A stretch of DNA of 64,000 bases from Trichobilharzia szidati. Taxonomy: Eukaryota; Platyhelminthes; Trematoda; Strigeidida; Schistosomatidae. Position numbers and translations under genes: made by a program. The notes under the pieces were generated by a model. The model ran no database searches. It was given only the letters and a program-made list of their open reading frames with translations, and was not told where the DNA came from. Below, piece by piece: positions 54,061 to 64,000 of the stretch (positions are counted from its first letter, which is position 1; each line of letters opens with the position of its first letter). The DNA lies in assembly GCA_944472155.2 (NCBI GenBank), contig OX235275.1:27270865-27334864 (forward strand), given 5' to 3'.

Positions 54061-56478
54061 TTACCATGAGAGTAGAAGTGGTTGAGTAATCTTCTTTTGT
54101 ATGCACAGCTCCGGTTTTTCCATGTGAATGGCTAGAGCTTCAGCGATACAAAGGAGACGAAACCGTATTGCCTTTGACATGTTGTTCTTGACTCGGTAGA
54201 TTACTTTGAAGGAGGCGTTCGTTGAAATGCAATGATCAGTGCTGACCAGGTGTTCAATTATCGCACTCCTTATTGCACCCGTATTGCCTTTTCGCAACCA
54301 TGCTGGATAGTGTTCTTGAATCCTCTTGGACAGGATGCGTGTCGAACGACCGATGTACCTGGCTCCACAGCAGCAGGTGAACTGGTATATGCACATAGAA
54401 GTGGCCAGATGCGGGATCTTGTCCTTGAGGCTTCTGCAGATTAGTGGGCGACTGGAGAACACTATTCTTAGCGTTGCTGCAAAGAATGTTCTTCTCAGAG
54501 ATGATGTGATCCTTCTCTTGAGAATATCGCTTGCTAAATCTCCCTTGAAATCCAAGTTCATGTAGATTTTCTTTTTAGGCGCAGTCAAAGTTTCGTTTTT
54601 CCGAATTATTGGTTTCATATTTTTGTCGATAAATCTTATTGGGTAACCATTTTGGATGAATATTTCTCTCAGAATATCTAATTCTGTTTCCAGAACGTCG
54701 GGACTACAGATGCGTCGGATGCGGGTAGCAAGTGATTTAATTAAATTCCGCTTTTGTTGAATGGGCACCCAGCTATAGAAGCTTGTTAGTTGACCATTCC
54801 ACGTAGGTTTTCTATGGATTGATCTTCTTAGGCTCCCATCAGCTCTTCTTGTCAGTTCCACATCAAGAAACGGAATTTTTGACTCGTTTTCCATTTCAAG
54901 AGTGAATTTTATTGCTGGATGGCAATTGTTAAATGTCTTCAGCAGTAGATTGGGGTCGTTGTTGTTGTCACAAATAATGAAAATGTCATCCACGTATCTT
55001 TTATACAGTTGCAAATTGTCGATGTTTGACTTTAGTGAACCTCTCTCGAGGCTTGCCACGAAGCAGTCTGATAGTAGTGGACCCAACGGAGATCCCATTG
55101 CAATACCATCCTTTTGTCTGTAGATGGTGTCGTTGAATGTGAACTGGACGTTCAGAGTGCATCTCAATAATAATTCTTTCAAGTATGTTGTCGGTATTCC
55201 AATATTGAGGTGGTTGTCATCTATATATCTGCATATGAAGCAGACCGTTTCTGTGAGTGGGACATTGGTGAAAAGTGACTCGATGTCGAAGGATAGCATA
55301 ATTTTGTTAGATACATTCATGTCTTGTATGCACTCGATGAACTGGAAGGTGTCACGGAGTGAGTGCGTACATAATTGCTTCCTTACAGGTTCCAGAATAT
55401 CTGCTAGCCATTGTGCAATAGAGTGGTAAGGGGAACCTGACATATCCAGAATTGGACGAAGTGGGAGAGCAACCTTGTGTACCTTTGGTAGACCATAAAG
55501 TCTTGGTATTACTGAACCTGTTGACCGGATCTGGTAGTAAATATCCCCACTGATTAGTTGACTGGCCTTGATTCTCTTCAAGACGTCTGTGAGCTGCTTC
55601 TCAATCTGTTCCGTCTTGTTTCTTTCATAGGAGGCTTGGGAAAATTTATCTTCATTCGACAGTATATCGTTCATTTTCTCGATGTAGTCTCTTCGATTCA
55701 GAAGCACTACACCAGCACCCCTGTCGGGCCGATTTATAAGCAGATCTTTGTTATCTCTCAACTGTTTTAATTCCTCTCGGTGCCGCTTCGTCAGGTGGTT
55801 GCGGACTTTTGATTTTGTATTCAAGTATTGATGGCAGCAGTCCATGATTGTTGACTTGAATCTCTGTAATTCGTCTTCAGAAGTTGGGCTGAGATCGTGC
55901 GTTTGGCTAATAAGATTTTCAAACTGGACCTGAGTATGGAGTTTGTCGGCGTTGAAATTTATATCGCAGAATTTAGGGCCCAGAGATAGGACTTCCAGTT
56001 GCACGTCGGTTAAAGGTACTGAGGAATAATTGAACACAAACTTCGTGGGTTCGTCAGGAAATTTGCCTTGAGGTTTCATCTGCTTTAGGCTGTTGTTGAG
56101 CTGGGTTACAACGGACTGCGATCGTTTATTTGCAACCAAGTTGATATATTCAGTGAATCTTTGACATTCGTCCGAAGTCAATTCGTATAAGGCAGAGGAC
56201 CTCTGATTGATATTCCGCTGCAGTTCGGGCATACGTGATCTGATAGAATCAGCACAATTCATTGCATGGCGTTGAAGGGACTTCGTATTTGGATATATAT
56301 GATTTCGTCGAAGTGCTTTCCAGAACCACTTTGGATACTGATGATTAGAAACGCAATCCTCGAAAAAGCCAACTTTCGCTTTCCCCACAGCAAGCTTGAC
56401 AGAGTACCGCAGAAACCCATTGAGTTCCTTGACTGTCGAGGGGTCCTTGCTACGTTTCAATTCATGGATAATCCTCAT
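54061..56478 (-). CDS. Penelope-like RT plus GIY-YIG endonuclease, left copy, 806 codons
   Basis: The intact minus-strand frame copies RNA onto a nicked target and supplies the GIY-YIG nickase. The homologous start is ATG 56478; the frame stays open further up to 56736, but that part is antisense of the partner copy. Landmarks in order: KG-type block RPDRGAGVVLLNRRDY (about 250-265), YGLPKVHKVALPLRPILDM (328-346), catalytic D398, DGIAMGSPLGPLLSDCF (457-473), YVDD 495-498, and CIYQFTCCCGARYIGRSTR (696-714). It differs from the right copy at about six residues, for example Ile-Asn/Ser and Asn/Asp changes. No stops or shifts were seen. Confidence 0.92.
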   Translation of the reverse strand: MRIIHELKRSKDPSTVKELNGFLRYSVKLAVGKAKVGFFEDCVSNHQYPKWFWKALRRNHIYPNTKSLQRHAMNCADSIRSRMPELQRNINQRSSALYELTSDECQRFTEYINLVANKRSQSVVTQLNNSLKQMKPQGKFPDEPTKFVFNYSSVPLTDVQLEVLSLGPKFCDINFNADKLHTQVQFENLISQTHDLSPTSEDELQRFKSTIMDCCHQYLNTKSKVRNHLTKRHREELKQLRDNKDLLINRPDRGAGVVLLNRRDYIEKMNDILSNEDKFSQASYERNKTEQIEKQLTDVLKRIKASQLISGDIYYQIRSTGSVIPRLYGLPKVHKVALPLRPILDMSGSPYHSIAQWLADILEPVRKQLCTHSLRDTFQFIECIQDMNVSNKIMLSFDIESLFTNVPLTETVCFICRYIDDNHLNIGIPTTYLKELLLRCTLNVQFTFNDTIYRQKDGIAMGSPLGPLLSDCFVASLERGSLKSNIDNLQLYKRYVDDIFIICDNNNDPNLLLKTFNNCHPAIKFTLEMENESKIPFLDVELTRRADGSLRRSIHRKPTWNGQLTSFYSWVPIQQKRNLIKSLATRIRRICSPDVLETELDILREIFIQNGYPIRFIDKNMKPIIRKNETLTAPKKKIYMNLDFKGDLASDILKRRITSSLRRTFFAATLRIVFSSRPLICRSLKDKIPHLATSMCIYQFTCCCGARYIGRSTRILSKRIQEHYPAWLRKGNTGAIRSAIIEHLVSTDHCISTNASFKVIYRVKNNMSKAIRFRLLCIAEALAIHMEKPELCIQKKITQPLLLSW

Positions 56479-56523
56479 CCAGGCATTCGCTGATCTACGT
56501 GTTTTGTTTTCATTAATGCCTGG

Positions 56524-58941
56524 ATGGGGATTATCCATGAATTGAAACGTAGCAAGGACCCCTCGACAGTCAAGGAACTCAATGGGTTTCTGCGGTACTC
56601 TGTCAAGCTTGCTGTGGGGAAAGCGAAAGTTGGCTTTTTCGAGGATTGCGTCTCTAATCATCAGTATCCAAAGTGGTTCTGGAAAGCACTTCGACGAAAT
56701 CATATATATCCAAATACGAAGTCCCTTCAACGCCATGCAATGAATTGTGCTGATTCTATCAGATCACGTATGCCCGAACTGCAGCCGAATATCAATCAGA
56801 GGTCCTCTGCCTTATACGAATTGACTTCGGACGAATGTCAAAGATTCACTGAATATATCAACTTGGTTGCAAATAAACGATCGCAGTCCGTTGTAACCCA
56901 GCTCAACAACAGCCTAAAGCAGATGAAACCTCAAGGCAAATTTCCTGACGAACCCACGAAGTTTGTGTTCAATTATTCCTCAGTACCTTTAACCGACGTG
57001 CAACTGGAAGTCCTATCTCTGGGCCCTAAATTCTGCGATATAAATTTCAACGCCGACAAACTCCATACTCAGGTCCAGTTTGAAAATCTTATTAGCCAAA
57101 CGCACGATCTCAGCCCAACTTCTGAAGACGAATTACAGAGATTCAAGTCAACAATCATGGACTGCTGCCATCAATACTTGAATACAAAATCAAAAGTCCG
57201 CAACCACCTGACGAAGCGGCACCGAGAGGAATTAAAACAGTTGAGAGATAACAAAGATCTGCTTATAAATCGGCCCGACAGGGGTGCTGGTGTAGTGCTT
57301 CTGAATCGAAGAGACTACATCGAGAAAATGAACGATATACTGTCGAATGAAGATAAATTTTCCCAAGCCTCCAATGAAAGAAACAAGACGGAACAGATTG
57401 AGAAGCAGCTCACAGACGTCTTGAAGAGAATCAAGGCCAGTCAACTAATCAGTGGGGATATTTACTACCAGATCCGGTCAACAGGTTCAGTAATACCAAG
57501 ACTTTATGGTCTACCAAAGGTACACAAGGTTGCTCTCCCACTTCGTCCAATTCTGGATATGTCAGGTTCCCCTTACCACTCTATTGCACAATGGCTAGCA
57601 GATATTCTGGAACCTGTAAGGAAGCAATTATGTACGCACTCACTCCGTGACACCTTCCAGTTCATCGAGTGCATACAAGACATGAATGTATCTAACAAAA
57701 TTATGCTATCCTTCGACATCGAGTCACTTTTCACCAATGTCCCACTCACAGAAACGGTCTGCTTCATATGCAGATATATAGATGACAACCACCTCGATAT
57801 TGGAATACCGACAACATACTTGAAAGAATTATTATTGAGATGCACTCTGAACGTCCAGTTCACATTCAACGACACCATCTACAGACAAAAGGATGGTATT
57901 GCAATGGGATCTCCGTTGGGTCCACTACTATCAGACTGCTTCGTGGCAAGCCTCGAGAGAGGTTCACTAAAGTCAAGCATCGACAATTTGCAACTGTATA
58001 AAAGATACGTGGATGACATTTTCATTATTTGTGACAACAACAACGACCCCAATCTACTGCTGAAGACATTTAACAATTGCCATCCAGCAATAAAATTCAC
58101 TCTTGAAATGGAAAACGAGTCAAAAATTCCGTTTCTTGATGTGGAACTGACAAGAAGAGCTGATGGGAGCCTAAGAAGATCAATCCATAGAAAACCTACG
58201 TGGAATGGTCAACTAACAAGCTTCTATAGCTGGGTGCCCATTCAACAAAAGCGGAATTTAATTAAATCACTTGCTACCCGCATCCGACGCATCTGTAGTC
58301 CCGACGTTCTGGAAACAGAATTAGATATTCTGAGAGAAATATTCATCCAAAATGGTTACCCAATAAGATTTATCGACAAAAATATGAAACCAATAATTCG
58401 GAAAAACGAAACTTTGACTGCGCCTAAAAAGAAAATCTACATGAACTTGGATTTCAAGGGAGATTTAGCAAGCGATATTCTCAAGAGAAGGATCACATCA
58501 TCTCTGAGAAGAACATTCTTTGCAGCAACGCTAAGAATAGTGTTCTCCAGTCGCCCACTAATCTGCAGAAGCCTCAAGGACAAGATCCCGCATCTGGCCA
58601 CTTCTATGTGCATATACCAGTTCACCTGCTGCTGTGGAGCCAGGTACATCGGTCGTTCGACGCGCATCCTGTCCAAGAGGATTCAAGAACACTATCCAGC
58701 ATGGTTGCGAAAAGGCAATACTGGTGCAATAAGGAGTGCGATAATTGAACACCTGGTCAGCACTGATCATTGCATTTCAACGAACGCCTCCTTCAAAGTA
58801 ATCTACCGAGTCAAGAACAACATGTCAAAGGCAATACGGTTTCGTCTCCTTTGTATCGCTGAAGCTCTAGCCATTCACATGGAAAAACCGGAGCTGTGCA
58901 TACAAAAGAGGATTACTCAACCACTTCTACTCTCATGGTAA
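56524..58941 (+). CDS. Penelope-like RT plus GIY-YIG endonuclease, right copy, 805 aa
   Basis: Mirror of the left copy, with all RT motifs (D398, YVDD 495-498) and the GIY-YIG domain (696-735, with YIG 708-710 and His in IIEHLVSTDHC). The in-frame region stays open a little upstream of ATG 56524 to a TGA inside the central 25-bp motif, so an earlier non-ATG start is possible. A roughly 450-bp AT-rich 3' region follows. Both copies look capable of encoding full-length enzyme, unusual for a set of elements otherwise decayed. Confidence 0.92.
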   Translation: MGIIHELKRSKDPSTVKELNGFLRYSVKLAVGKAKVGFFEDCVSNHQYPKWFWKALRRNHIYPNTKSLQRHAMNCADSIRSRMPELQPNINQRSSALYELTSDECQRFTEYINLVANKRSQSVVTQLNNSLKQMKPQGKFPDEPTKFVFNYSSVPLTDVQLEVLSLGPKFCDINFNADKLHTQVQFENLISQTHDLSPTSEDELQRFKSTIMDCCHQYLNTKSKVRNHLTKRHREELKQLRDNKDLLINRPDRGAGVVLLNRRDYIEKMNDILSNEDKFSQASNERNKTEQIEKQLTDVLKRIKASQLISGDIYYQIRSTGSVIPRLYGLPKVHKVALPLRPILDMSGSPYHSIAQWLADILEPVRKQLCTHSLRDTFQFIECIQDMNVSNKIMLSFDIESLFTNVPLTETVCFICRYIDDNHLDIGIPTTYLKELLLRCTLNVQFTFNDTIYRQKDGIAMGSPLGPLLSDCFVASLERGSLKSSIDNLQLYKRYVDDIFIICDNNNDPNLLLKTFNNCHPAIKFTLEMENESKIPFLDVELTRRADGSLRRSIHRKPTWNGQLTSFYSWVPIQQKRNLIKSLATRIRRICSPDVLETELDILREIFIQNGYPIRFIDKNMKPIIRKNETLTAPKKKIYMNLDFKGDLASDILKRRITSSLRRTFFAATLRIVFSSRPLICRSLKDKIPHLATSMCIYQFTCCCGARYIGRSTRILSKRIQEHYPAWLRKGNTGAIRSAIIEHLVSTDHCISTNASFKVIYRVKNNMSKAIRFRLLCIAEALAIHMEKPELCIQKRITQPLLLSW

Positions 58942-59403
58942 CAATGTTTTGATTTTTTTGAGTTTTTATTTTATTTTATTTTGATAACTTAATTTTGTTT
59001 CTTTGCCTGTTCCTTAGTTGCTTATAATTCTTGTATTCACTTAGATCTCTTACATAGTTTCGTATTATCTACTTTGTTTCTATGTGCATCCTGAGTAAAA
59101 CTCACTCATCAAAATATTCATATTATTATTGCATAACTTCTTTTAACAACTGTTTGTGACAACTCATCACCTTTGTTACTACCCTAGTTTCACTAACACT
59201 TAATTTTCTTGACCTGTATTACCAACCTTCACTTGTTTAGTTAAAATTAACCTTAACCGATTGTAACTTTGTTTGACAAACTTAATGTACACATACATAC
59301 AAAACAATGCATATATATTTGCGATTGTACAGCTAAGAAGATGAATTCGCCGAAAAGAGACTCTTCGCTGATCTACGTGTTTTGTTTTCATTGATCCCAG
59401 TTT

Positions 59404-60197
59404 GGCTTTCATGTCTCCCATTAGGATTTTAATGTCCCTGACTGGAGTATTGTCCATTGTTGCCTGTAGTTGTGTGTAGAATTCTTCTTTTTCTTTTTGA
59501 GGTCTGCGTCGTTTGTCGGTGCTTATCATCGTATTACTGACACTTTCCTTCCTTTGGAGTTGAATCTGGCGGTCATTGTCCTGGGCGTGATCGCCTCCCA
59601 TTGCATTAGGGCCTTTGTTGCCGTTGGTGACATCATTATAGCCACACCCTCTGTGTGCGTGTGGTTATCCTCTGGGTGACCAGAGTATATCACTGACTCA
59701 CCCGTTGACAATGTGGTGAGTCCATTGCCGTTCCATTTGCTTTCACATATCCCCAGTACTTGAATTCCGTATCTTTTCATTTCGTTTGCGATCTGGGCAG
59801 CTTTGCCAATCTCGTACATGGTGCGGACATTCCATGTCCCCACACAGACTTTTTCTTTTGGTGCAAGGAGATTCATCCTGCTGAAGTTTCTGTAGCAGCT
59901 TTGTTTACAGGGTGGGGTTGCTAGCCTCACGCCTGAGAAGGGGAGAGAGAAAAGGTCAGTGTTGCGTGACCGCAGAGCCCAGGGAACAACTGCCTGAGGC
60001 CAGTCACGCGCGGCCTGTTTTTGTTTGTTCTTTCTTGTTTGGTGTGTCTCAGTAGCATATTTATCACTTCTGCCCTGTGACACAGCAGCAGGAAGCGCGG
60101 TCGTTGTTAATCCGGGCCCCGACCGATCTGGCATGATATTTTGTGAGTTTGTTTGAATCATAGTATTGGATTGGGTAGCTGCTTTTTGTCTAACCAC
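59404..60197 (-). pseudogene. RTE-1 type leader-proximal frame and endonuclease N-terminal half
   Basis: The frame from 60197 reads through a leader peptide and then KVCVGTWNVRTMYEIGKAAQ, VLGICESKWNGNGL, HTEGVAIMMSPTATKAL and TARFNSKGRKVSVIR, the opening motifs of an AP endonuclease. A stop at 59526 is followed in another frame by QLQATMDNTPVRDIKILMGD, up to the Penelope insertion point. The other half of the domain is at 53567 and below. Confidence 0.8.
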
Positions 60198-60333
60198 TAT
60201 CCAAACAACCTTTCTGGCATGGTAGGACCTACAGGAACTTAAGTTTCAGCCAGTGTAGCCCGTTGGGTCATTGCGGTATGCAAGCCCGACCACCACGTCA
60301 AGGTAGCAGCTATCGGTCAGGTACTGTTACAAT

Positions 60334-62399
60334 GCTCTCTTATAACTTTGAATAAGAGAAATAAGTTGCACTTCACTCTCCTTAACCATAAGGTTTCTAA
60401 GTCCAGTCGAATACATCTGTCAAGGTATTCTATTTGCTGATCATAGCCTAATAAGCGTTTCGTCAGGAATCTTTGGACACTTTCAACTTTTTTTCTGTCT
60501 GCTGATTTAAAGCTACTGTATAAGTGGGCACAGTATTCAAGTTTGGGGCGAATACATATCTTATATATAGCCAGTCTGGCTTCTGGAGTGTAAAAGTTGC
60601 GTAGCACAAAGCCGGTTAGACGTTTACAATCAGATACCACCTTATTTGCATGTTCAGTAAAGGTAAGATCTGAGTATGTTACACCGAGATCTGTGACTGT
60701 GTTTGTGTTTGAGACAAGGTCACCGTACATGTATAGACACATGCTAGGTTTCCAACGTCCGAAGTATGTTATCCCAGACTTAGCTGGATTGAACGTTAAC
60801 TGCCACTTTTCACTCCAGCTACATAGACTATTTAGGTCTTGTTGGATTTTACTAGCAATATTCATATCATTATAGTCGAAATCATATACAACTTTGAGGT
60901 CATCTGCAAAGAGGTACGGCTTGCCATACTTGATCATAGAGACAATATCATTTATGAATACAATGAATAGGGTAGGACCAAGAACGCTACCTTGTATCAC
61001 GCTGCTGGTTATTGGTTTGGATGTAGACAAGTGGTGGTTGATTTTAACTAACTTTTCTCTTCCTGTAAGAAAGAAAGTTGTCCACTTATTCCATAAGATA
61101 GGAGTTTCAATATGAGTCTTTTATGTGGGACCTTATCAAAAGCTTTCCTAACATCTAGAAATAATGTTGCTGCCGAACGACCTTTGTCTACACATTCAGT
61201 TATGTGGTCGAAATAATCTAACTGGCAAGTGATGCACGACCTTCTATTTAAGAAACCGTATTGGAAAGGGGATATTAAGTCATTCGAAAGCAAATACTGA
61301 AGAATTTGCTTCTTTACAATCTTTTCCATCACACGTGAAACCACGGAAGTGATGTTGATGGGGCGGTAATTATCTATGTCCGCTATAGGCTCGGTTTTGT
61401 GAATGGGTACAACGTAAGATTTCTTCCAGCTATTTGGATATGTTCCACTCCTTATCGAAGTTGAAAATATCTTGAGGAGAAGTAGATTCATGTCATTTCC
61501 ACCCTTTTTTAAGAGGACAGAAGACATTCCATCTGGGCCGGGAGTATTCGTAAGCTTAAGAGTTGTGGTAGCTTTATCGATTTCTTGGGCGTTAAAGACT
61601 ACATCGCTTAAACACTTTTCTGTTTTACGAGGGAAATCTATATCCTGGTCATTTTCTAGAGTGTACAGTTTGGCAAAGTGTGTGCTAAACACCTCACATA
61701 TATCCTCAGCACTTTCGTGAGTGATACCGCCTAGGTGTATTATTTTTGGAAATGTTGATTTGGAGTTTGTTAACCTACTTTTGAAGAGTTTGGCTATTTT
61801 TCCAGTGTTATGTGGCGACTGAATGACCCGCGTTTCTTTATTCCTAGGACTTAGATTTTTCAAATCATAGATTCTAATGAGGATTGTTTTGATAGCGATT
61901 AACGACGATAAGTCGTCATGTCTGTAGTAACTTAATGAATGCTTCCGCAAACTTCTTCTTAATGATACTGGAATAAAATCGCCTTGAGGGATTTTGAATT
62001 TAATCAATTTCACAAGCGCTATGACTTCATTAATGATGTAATTAAGAAGACTATCATACTTCGAGGGTCCTCGAAGTGTATGCCATGATATATCAGGCAA
62101 ATTGAAGTCACCTCCAATTATATTATAACTGAAAGGAAAATTGGATGCAACATTAAATATGTTGCTGAGTACGTTATCGTATTCACAGTTGGATGATGGC
62201 GGTCGGTATGCACAACCTATAAGGATAGGTTTACTTCTGAGAACTTTTATTTCAACCCACACCGAGTCATTAAGTTGTGACAGAATAGGGTGACTAAAAT
62301 GCGCTGCACAAATGGGTTGTTTAACGTATATAAGTGTTCCACTCCCACGACCTTTTACCCTATCCCCTCGAAAAAGATTGTACCTATCAATCCATACAG
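60334..62399 (-). pseudogene. CR1-like LINE-2 endonuclease-RT, internally deleted
   Basis: The minus-strand frame 62406-61048 opens in the endonuclease (VWIDRYNLFRGDRVKGRGSG, YNIIGGDFNLPDISW) and jumps after SLLNYIINE to the region before the RT, so the endonuclease end with its SDH motif is deleted. RT follows: LTNTPGPDGMSSVLLKKG, NYRPINITSVVSRVMEK, FLDVRKAFDKVPHKRL. A shift near 61040 leads to QGSVLGPTLFIVFINDI and FADDLKVV, then the post-RT domain down to VIREHCNS at the RTE insertion. The C terminus is at 50766-51010. Confidence 0.85.
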
Positions 62400-64000
62400 C
62401 AGGCAAAGGAGACCTCGCAACACTCTACCAAACAACTAGGTACCTCTCAGGCAAAAATTCGTCACAAATTAAGCCAGTGAAGGATGACAATGGAAAGTCA
62501 CTCAACAAAGAAGTGGAGCAAAGGAAACAGTGGGCTGAACACTTCAAAAGACTCCTAAATCGACCACCACCTACAACGAGCTCAACAATACCAACGACGG
62601 AGACAGAGCTACCAGTGAACACCAACCCCCCGACGAAATCAGAAGTCCTAAAGGCAATCAAGATGCTAAAAGCTGGAAAAGCAGCAGGACCAGATGGAAT
62701 CCCAGCAGAAGCATTGAAAATGGACCCAGAGACAACAGCGGACTTGATGGCGCCACTACTGGAGAAGGTGTGGAAAGAAGGCAAAGTACCCGAGGATTGG
62801 AAGAAAGGATACTTATTCAAACTACCAAAGAAAGGAGACTTAAGTCAATGCAAGAACTGGCGCGGAATCATGCTCCTGTCCATCCCAAGCAAAATACTAA
62901 GCCGCATCATCCTGGAGAGAATCAAACATGCCCTGGATGAAAAACTTCGACCAGAACAAGCTGGATTCAGTAGAAACAAGTCATGCATTGATCAGATAGC
63001 CACATTACGGATCATCACTGAACAAAGCTTGGAAAGGCAGTCAGCTCTCTGCCTCACTCAACTTCATCGACTTTGAAAAGGCCTTCGATAGTGCAGCGTC
63101 GATCGAGAGGTGTTTTGGTAACTACTCCGCTACTATGGGGTGCCACCGACAATTATACATCTCATCCAACAGCTGTACGACAATGCTGCATGCCAAGTAA
63201 TCCACAACGGGAAACTTACGGAATCCTTCGAAGTGAGGACAGGAGTAAGACAAGCTAGCTGCCTACTATCGCCAATGATTTTCCTGATTGCAGTAGATTG
63301 GATAATGCGACAAACAGTGGGCAATGAGGAAACAGGCATAAAATGGACTCACACAAAAAACTTGGAGGATCTGGACTTCGCCGATGATATATGTCTGATT
63401 TCCCACAAATTGGAAGATATGTAAGCGAAAAGCAACAAGTTGGCAGAAGAAGCATCAGAGACAGGACTTCCTTCAGGTGAACATAGAGAAAACAGAGGTG
63501 ATGAAGATTCCTGGGCAACGCCACCAACAGCAACAACAACAGACAACAGTCAGCATAAATGGAAGGAACCTGAAAGAAACAACCTTCTTTACCTACTCAC
63601 CTACCTGGGAAGCATCATTTCAACTACAGGCGGAACTGACGAGGATATCAAAGCAAGAATAGGAAAAGCAAGACAAGCTTTCACTACTCTCAAGTCTGTG
63701 TGGAGGTCAACAGCACTCAGCATCAAAAATAAGATCCGGATTTTCAACTCCAATGTGAAGTCAGTACTACTATACGGATGAGAAACTTGGCGTGTCACAA
63801 AGGGCACCTCGAACAAGCTACAGACCTTCATTAACAGATGTCTTCGCTCAATACTCAAGATCAGATGGCCAGCTAGAAAAGATCAGCAACAAAGATCTCT
63901 GGGAGCGAATCAACCAGGAACCGATTGTGAAACAAATATGCAGGAAGAAATGGAGATGGATTGGCCACACTCTGAGGAAACCAGCAAGTGACATCACTAG
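62399..64000 (+). pseudogene. RTE-1 type LINE, 5'-truncated, runs off the window
   Basis: It starts abruptly at GCAGGCAAAGGAGACCTCGC and is a close copy, in opposite orientation, of 51180-52840. It reads AGKAAGPDGIPAEALKMDPE and IMLLSIPSKILSRIILERIK, breaks near 63060-63110, continues with LLSPMIFLIAVDWIMRQTV and LDFADDICLIS, has TAA at 63422-63424 in the palm-distal region, and ends in the window at the RKKWRWIGHTLRKP block. Several breaks (63060, 63424, 63780) are present, some shared with the copy at 51-53 kb. Confidence 0.8.

Larger units (their letters stand above)
53580..59391. mobile_element. Head-to-head pair of Penelope-like elements inserted as one unit
   Basis: One 12-bp target duplication, TGATCCCAGTTT (53568-53579 and 59392-59403), brackets the whole 5812-bp unit. 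Arms 53612-56487 and 56515-59390 are mirror copies of exactly 2876 bp each (paired coordinates always sum to 113002), around a 27-bp spacer. A 25-bp terminal motif starting CGCTGATCTACG occurs at 56488-56512 and 59366-59390 and, inverted, at 53612-53636. The outermost left 32 bp (53580-53611) is a further copy of the element's 5' start, as if a read-through into a tandem copy had been trimmed there. Confidence 0.93.
51023..60321 (-). mobile_element. Full-length RTE-1-type LINE, split by a Penelope pair
   Basis: A 12-bp duplication, TACTGTTACAAT (51011-51022 and 60322-60333), brackets the unit. The 3' end is an (ATT)n/(AAT)n tail at 51023-51036. The 5' end at 60321 starts CTGACCGATAGCTGCTACC, as in the copy at 9590. 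Without the 5812-bp Penelope insert (53580-59391) and one copy of its 12-bp duplication, the RTE is about 3.5 kb, a normal full length. Confidence 0.9.

Noticed and set aside
56479..56736. 86-residue N-terminal extension of the left Penelope protein
   Set aside because: It is the antisense translation of the start of the right copy across the palindrome centre, not part of the enzyme.
1..64000. CRISPR array, operon, phage or prokaryotic island
   Set aside because: No regularly spaced direct repeats, no bacterial gene structure, and all recognised genes are eukaryotic retroelement genes.

Overview
The window is almost entirely transposable-element sequence from a metazoan genome, most probably a schistosome or close trematode relative. 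The grounds are family recognition only: Penelope-like elements with GIY-YIG endonucleases, RTE- and CR1-type LINEs, a compact Ty3/gypsy element, and a tRNA-headed SINE carrying a hammerhead-type ribozyme of the Sm-alpha kind. The sequence is AT-rich with no operons or prokaryotic signals. A 500-N run shows it is a scaffold. The only candidates for host coding sequence are a Ser/Pro-rich terminal exon at 5942-6517 and a Gln-rich reading frame carried inside an LTR element at 47.5-48.2 kb.

Layout. 0.18-4.19 kb: intact 4.0-kb Ty3/gypsy element, minus strand, with 5-bp target duplication. 5-9.6 kb: ribozyme SINE, Ser/Pro-rich exon, RTE debris. 9.6-17.8 kb: stacked RTE copies, mostly decayed. 17.37-30.78 kb: a large imperfect palindrome with arms of about 4.4 kb around a 2.2-kb centre; the right arm was later split by a 5'-truncated Penelope-like element whose empty site survives in the left arm. 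30.8-33.2 kb: second-family Penelope fragment, a long-TIR element, a LINE fragment and the assembly gap. 34.3-38.9 kb: CR1-like LINE copy A joined to an RTE. 40.1-41.9 kb: internally deleted LINE. 41.9-48.7 kb: nearly complete CR1-like LINE copy B, whose 3' region hosts a 1.76-kb non-autonomous LTR element with a Gln-rich cargo. 50.8-62.4 kb: a three-level nest, a CR1-like LINE split by a full-length RTE, itself split by a 5.8-kb head-to-head pair of Penelope-like elements. 62.4-64.0 kb: a further RTE copy in opposite orientation.

The order of events is readable from target-site duplications: LINE first, then RTE (12-bp duplication), then the Penelope pair (12-bp duplication) in the nest; and inverted duplication first, then Penelope insertion (9-bp duplication) in the palindrome. 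The least ordinary structures are the Penelope palindrome (arms of exactly equal length, 2876 bp, both reading frames open), the LTR element with cargo in place of gag-pol, and a 14-nt complementarity between the gypsy LTR and its own leader. Identity levels are judged by eye; no alignment or database search was run.
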